Positions 60,881 to 64,000 of a stretch of DNA of 64,000 bases are shown piece after piece. Numbering within the stretch: the stretch's first letter is position 1; each line of letters starts with the position of its first letter. The translations under genes were made by a program, and so were the position numbers. The notes beneath the pieces are model-generated. The model made no database searches and was not told the DNA's origin. It worked only from the letters and a program-made list of their open reading frames with translations. Source of the stretch: Pythium myriotylum (lineage: Eukaryota > Oomycota > Peronosporomycetes > Pythiales > Pythiaceae); the NCBI GenBank assembly GCA_023091665.1, contig JALJCQ010000008.1, positions 1,302,001 through 1,366,000 of the forward strand. Reading direction: 5' to 3'.

Positions 60881-63271
60881 TCACGTCCTGACAGCTGACG
60901 GATTCGCAATATCTCCACTTGGGAAGTGGTAGATGATCTCGTTTGCACGCTCCACAAACTTGGTAAACATTGCTTCAACTTCACTGGTTTGATCCAGAAA
61001 ATTTGCAACAGCGCTTCGATTATATTCGACCAGCTCTGCCAAACAGTTCGGTAGCCCGCGGTTCGCAGAAAGAGCGAACACGAGCTGGTTTGGTGTCACG
61101 CAGTTGTTCTTCTGCTTCACCCAACGTTTGACCTTGCTCCACGCGCGGGCAAAATGAGCATCCAGCATTGATTTGCCATCTTGGGTCTCAGTATGAATGA
61201 ATCTCTCAACACAAATGCCATGGACAGCTCCAATCACAGGGAGGAGGAGAGCGACTGCTGCATTTTGATATGAAGTATCGCTCTGTACCGTGATACGCTT
61301 GATGGCAGGTAGATCACGCTTGATCGACATGATGGCGCCCTCAAGCATCGACAAAACTGCTCCCTTGTCTTGCTTATTGCTACCACTCGATATACGATCG
61401 TAGTATAGTCGGGATTCAAGAGTCCTTGGCACCGAAGAACCTGGCTCAAGCACTACCTCCCAATAACGGATTAGGACACCGTGCCAGCTCATACCACGTT
61501 TGCCGAAGTGCTCCGATGTCTTATCTCGGTAGTAGATAGGTTCAGCTTTCATCTTGAAATCTACGATGACATGCGCAGAGTCTGCAACCACAAGCGCGTT
61601 GGCGACCATTCCGCTGGCGAGAGCTTGAATTGAGTTCTGCTGGTTGATCACACGTAATCTGTGACCCATGAAGAGAATGACCTTGTGGTAGATATCAGCA
61701 ACGACGGCAGTAGCAGTAGGATCAGCGCCAATTGTGCGCAACTGGGTGCTGACACCAACGAAAAATTTGTGTAGACATACACACTCAAGGCAGTTGGCTT
61801 GGCGTTTCGCTTCGCCCTGGGAGGGAGGCGACAGACCGAAATTAATGTCATGTCGAGGGCACGTATTGTTGTTGCCGCTTCTCGCGTGTGAGTATTTGAG
61901 CCATGCCATCACTACTTCAGTGTTCCTGTCGTAGCACTCCAGTTGGTCTGGAAGAAGCGCCACAACGATAGCTCGAAGGTGGTCAAGTGCATCGTACACA
62001 AGATATCCGGTGGCATAGTCCACAGATGTACGCGCTTGTAGTTCTCCATCCGTCAAGGTCTTGGCAAGTCGGAAGAAGGAAGCACGGGACACCAGCTTCG
62101 ATGACGCAGTGGTTACTGTTGGTGGCGCAGTGGATGCTGGTGGTGGAGTACTAGATGCTGTTGGCTCCACCTCACCGGAAGGTTGAGTCGAGTGAGCGTC
62201 CTTGTACTCTCTGTAGATGAGCTCGATATTCTTCTTTCGCAAAATCGATGGCACACCGTGTTTTGAGCCATCAAGTTGAATGCTTTTCGTACCCCAGGAG
62301 AGGTAAGACACGTTCTCAAATGAAAGAATCCAGCGAATAGCCACGTCGACCTTGATCTGATCAAAGCGCTGACGAGACTGCCTTGCATTGTCTAATCTTC
62401 CATTGATCTGAAGCACATCCTTGTCAGCTCGGGACTTGGCGTACGTGGTGTGCCCAATCTTCAAAGCCGGGATAGTCTTTGATGCCTCATCAAGTTGCTT
62501 CTGCGTGAACGCGCTACACAAGCTGGCTCGAAGAATTCGACGCTCCTGTGATCCCTTTTTGGTCGCAGCCAATGCGGTACCAAGCTGGTCAAGAAGTTTG
62601 TTAGCTGACTGGCTCTGCTTCATTGATTCGTAGAACCAATCCAAAGACACTTTGTGTGCCTCTCCGCACACTATACGAGCAATAGATCCCAGCATAGCAC
62701 GATAGACGGCTGCCACCTTTTCGCAGCGCTTCTGATGATGTGGAGAACTCGCAGTAACCGGGTGCCAGAACGAGGGATCACATCGTTCCTCTATTGATAT
62801 CAGCTTCTTCGGAACACTACCTTGAATACGTAGAAACGAGACGAGTTCTGCGTAGCTGGTGTTTGCCTGCTGTTGGGGTGTTGAAATTGAAATTGGAATT
62901 GGTGGATCAACGTACACAACAGACTGCGCTGCCCGAAGAAGGCGATGTGCGCGTTGAGTCTGGCGCTTGGGTCTACCAGGAGGGTTCCTCTTCTTGGCAT
63001 GGCGACAGCAAAGGCTGCACTCCATGCATCCTTCGTCAGCACATCTTGGCGCTTCACATGAGCACGTGACCGTTGGCGGCGTCAGCAAAATGACACGTCT
63101 TCGACGGACTTGGTTCAACGGCGTTCGAAGAGGAGAGTCAAAGTTGAGACGGACGGCGATGTCTTGCGGGGTAGTCGACAGCTGACGCGAACGACGTAAA
63201 GGTGTTTGCAGAGATTGCGTGTTAATAGCCGTCGCCACCCGCTACGCGGGCGGTTTTTCACTGGAGGTCAT
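60881..63271 (-). CDS. Large DDE-like transposase with N-terminal Cys-rich domain
   Basis: About 795 codons from ATG 63271; the tenth codon is TAG (63242-63244), after which the frame is open for 785 codons. N-terminal Cys cluster CSCEAPRCADEGCMECSLCC. The C-terminal half carries an RNase H-like pattern: VVADSAHVIVDFKMKAEPIY (probable first Asp), EHFGKRGMSWHGVLI, ITVQSDTSYQNAAVALLLP (second Asp) and ETQDGKSMLDAHFARAWSKV (probable third acidic residue), then TPNQLVFALSANRGLPN. This layout occurs in large eukaryotic DDE transposons (KDZ-like, by the Cys cluster, is one possibility). I do not know the exact superfamily. The start must be GTG at 63238 or readthrough if the TAG is real. Confidence 0.7.
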
Positions 63272-64000
63272 GGTTGTGGGGAAAACAGAAGTATTCAATC
63301 TAGGGAATGGCGTGAGTGTGTCCACTGATCACTGAAAGATTTCCCTGAATTGACAATGTTGGCCGTATTCGCACTGGTCTCGTCCTCACCCACAGAAGTC
63401 TCGAAGAGATCTCGCAAATTGCTCTGTGACATGGCGCATCGTGGAGTTGGTCATGCTAAAAACCGTGTCGACGACTCGATCTAGCGTGGTTCTCACCAGT
63501 TCCAGCGCCCCACTGGGCAACAAAAACACAGCGAAAAGCCACAAAAACACAGGAAAGACCCCAAAACCTCAGGAAATGCCTTGACACAGGTATCTCTTGT
63601 GGTGTAGCACTCGGGAGATAGTCCCCTCCGCTTCAATATGGGACTATCGACAAAAAAGATCGTGAACTCAGGTCATTTTGTGAGTGATTTTAACCGTGAG
63701 GAAAACGACTCAGGCAACGCCTGCTTTTGTCAGAAGACATTCGAATGGATAAGATTTGATTTTAGGCCAATCATAAAAAGGTAATTGATGCATGAGAGGA
63801 GAAGCGGTTAGGTCTTTTGAAAAATGGTGCTTTGATTGGCTGAATAATCATCGATTCGATTCAAGAACCCTTCCCAAAACGATTCGATTGGGGCCTTCCT
63901 CCGTATTTTAACCAATGAAAAGTCCGGATTTGCATGACGGCTTTGGAGGCGACGACATGGCTTCCCGACAAAACGCGCTTACTTGGTTGTAGATTTTCTT
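63272..64000. other. AT-rich flank, no gene
   Basis: No ORF with coding bias. It contains a hairpin (GATAGTCCC ... GGGACTATC, about 63618-63649) and several short repeats (GATTCGATT near 63852 and 63880). It may be the outer flank or end of the large transposon; no matching inverted end was found by eye. Confidence 0.4.

Noticed and set aside
1..64000. tRNA, rRNA and CRISPR-like arrays
   Set aside because: Scanned by eye for B-box and spaced direct repeats; nothing convincing found. A tRNAscan or Rfam search was not possible here.

Overview
The window looks like nuclear DNA of an oomycete (a Phytophthora/Pythium-type stramenopile). The reasons are compact genes, very short GT-AG introns (about 57-90 nt, donors mostly GTRNGT), GC-rich third codon positions, and eukaryote-only families. 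Among these are a fungal-type eEF3 (also known from oomycetes), a probable outer-dynein-arm docking protein (flagellate zoospores), secreted temptin-domain and mucin-like GPI-type proteins, a secreted lipoxygenase-like protein, and hAT-like and pogo-like DNA transposon relics. I cannot name the species from sequence alone.

0-25 kb is a dense housekeeping island. In order it holds: a FAF2/UBXD8-like UBX protein (-, runs off the left edge, in-frame TAG); a secreted M64 metallopeptidase (+, frameshift beside the catalytic motif); an IGHMBP2-like helicase (+); a UBE2K/Ubc1-type E2 (-); a TMEM41-like VTT-domain protein (+); SFT2 (-); a coiled-coil protein (-); a 1.8-kb region without a supported gene; SNW1/SKIP with a long RS tail (-); proteasome assembly chaperone 1 (+); a probable ODA docking protein (-); a PDZ-like gene with a 105-bp coding repeat (+); eEF3 (-); and a LURP-one-related protein (-). 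Neighbours are often head-to-head (about 165-200 bp between start codons) or tail-to-tail (about 50-60 bp between stops).

25-47 kb mixes lineage-specific families in local duplicates with conserved genes. The duplicates are two multi-pass membrane paralogues, two temptin GPI-type proteins, a Qc-SNARE with a degenerate second copy, and two small mucin-like GPI-type proteins. The conserved genes are a Rab with a ~370-residue N-terminal extension, a PH-like protein, a four-KH RNA-binding protein combining an SF1-type KH with three FUBP-type KHs, TFIIIB subunit BDP1, and a head-to-head pair of respiratory-chain assembly factors (COX20 and SDHAF1).

47-64 kb is an accessory, AT-richer, decaying region. 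It has a decayed copy of an unknown oomycete gene (intact copy at 52.1 kb), a coiled-coil pseudogene, an intact lipoxygenase-like gene, a hAT-derived segment with nested inverted repeats, a small pogo-like element with recognisable terminal repeats that interrupts an older reading frame, and a large DDE-like transposase gene with companion ORFs. Several conserved genes also carry single-base frameshifts or in-frame stops. This suggests either residual assembly error or real pseudogenisation, and it affects how much trust to put in any single broken gene here.
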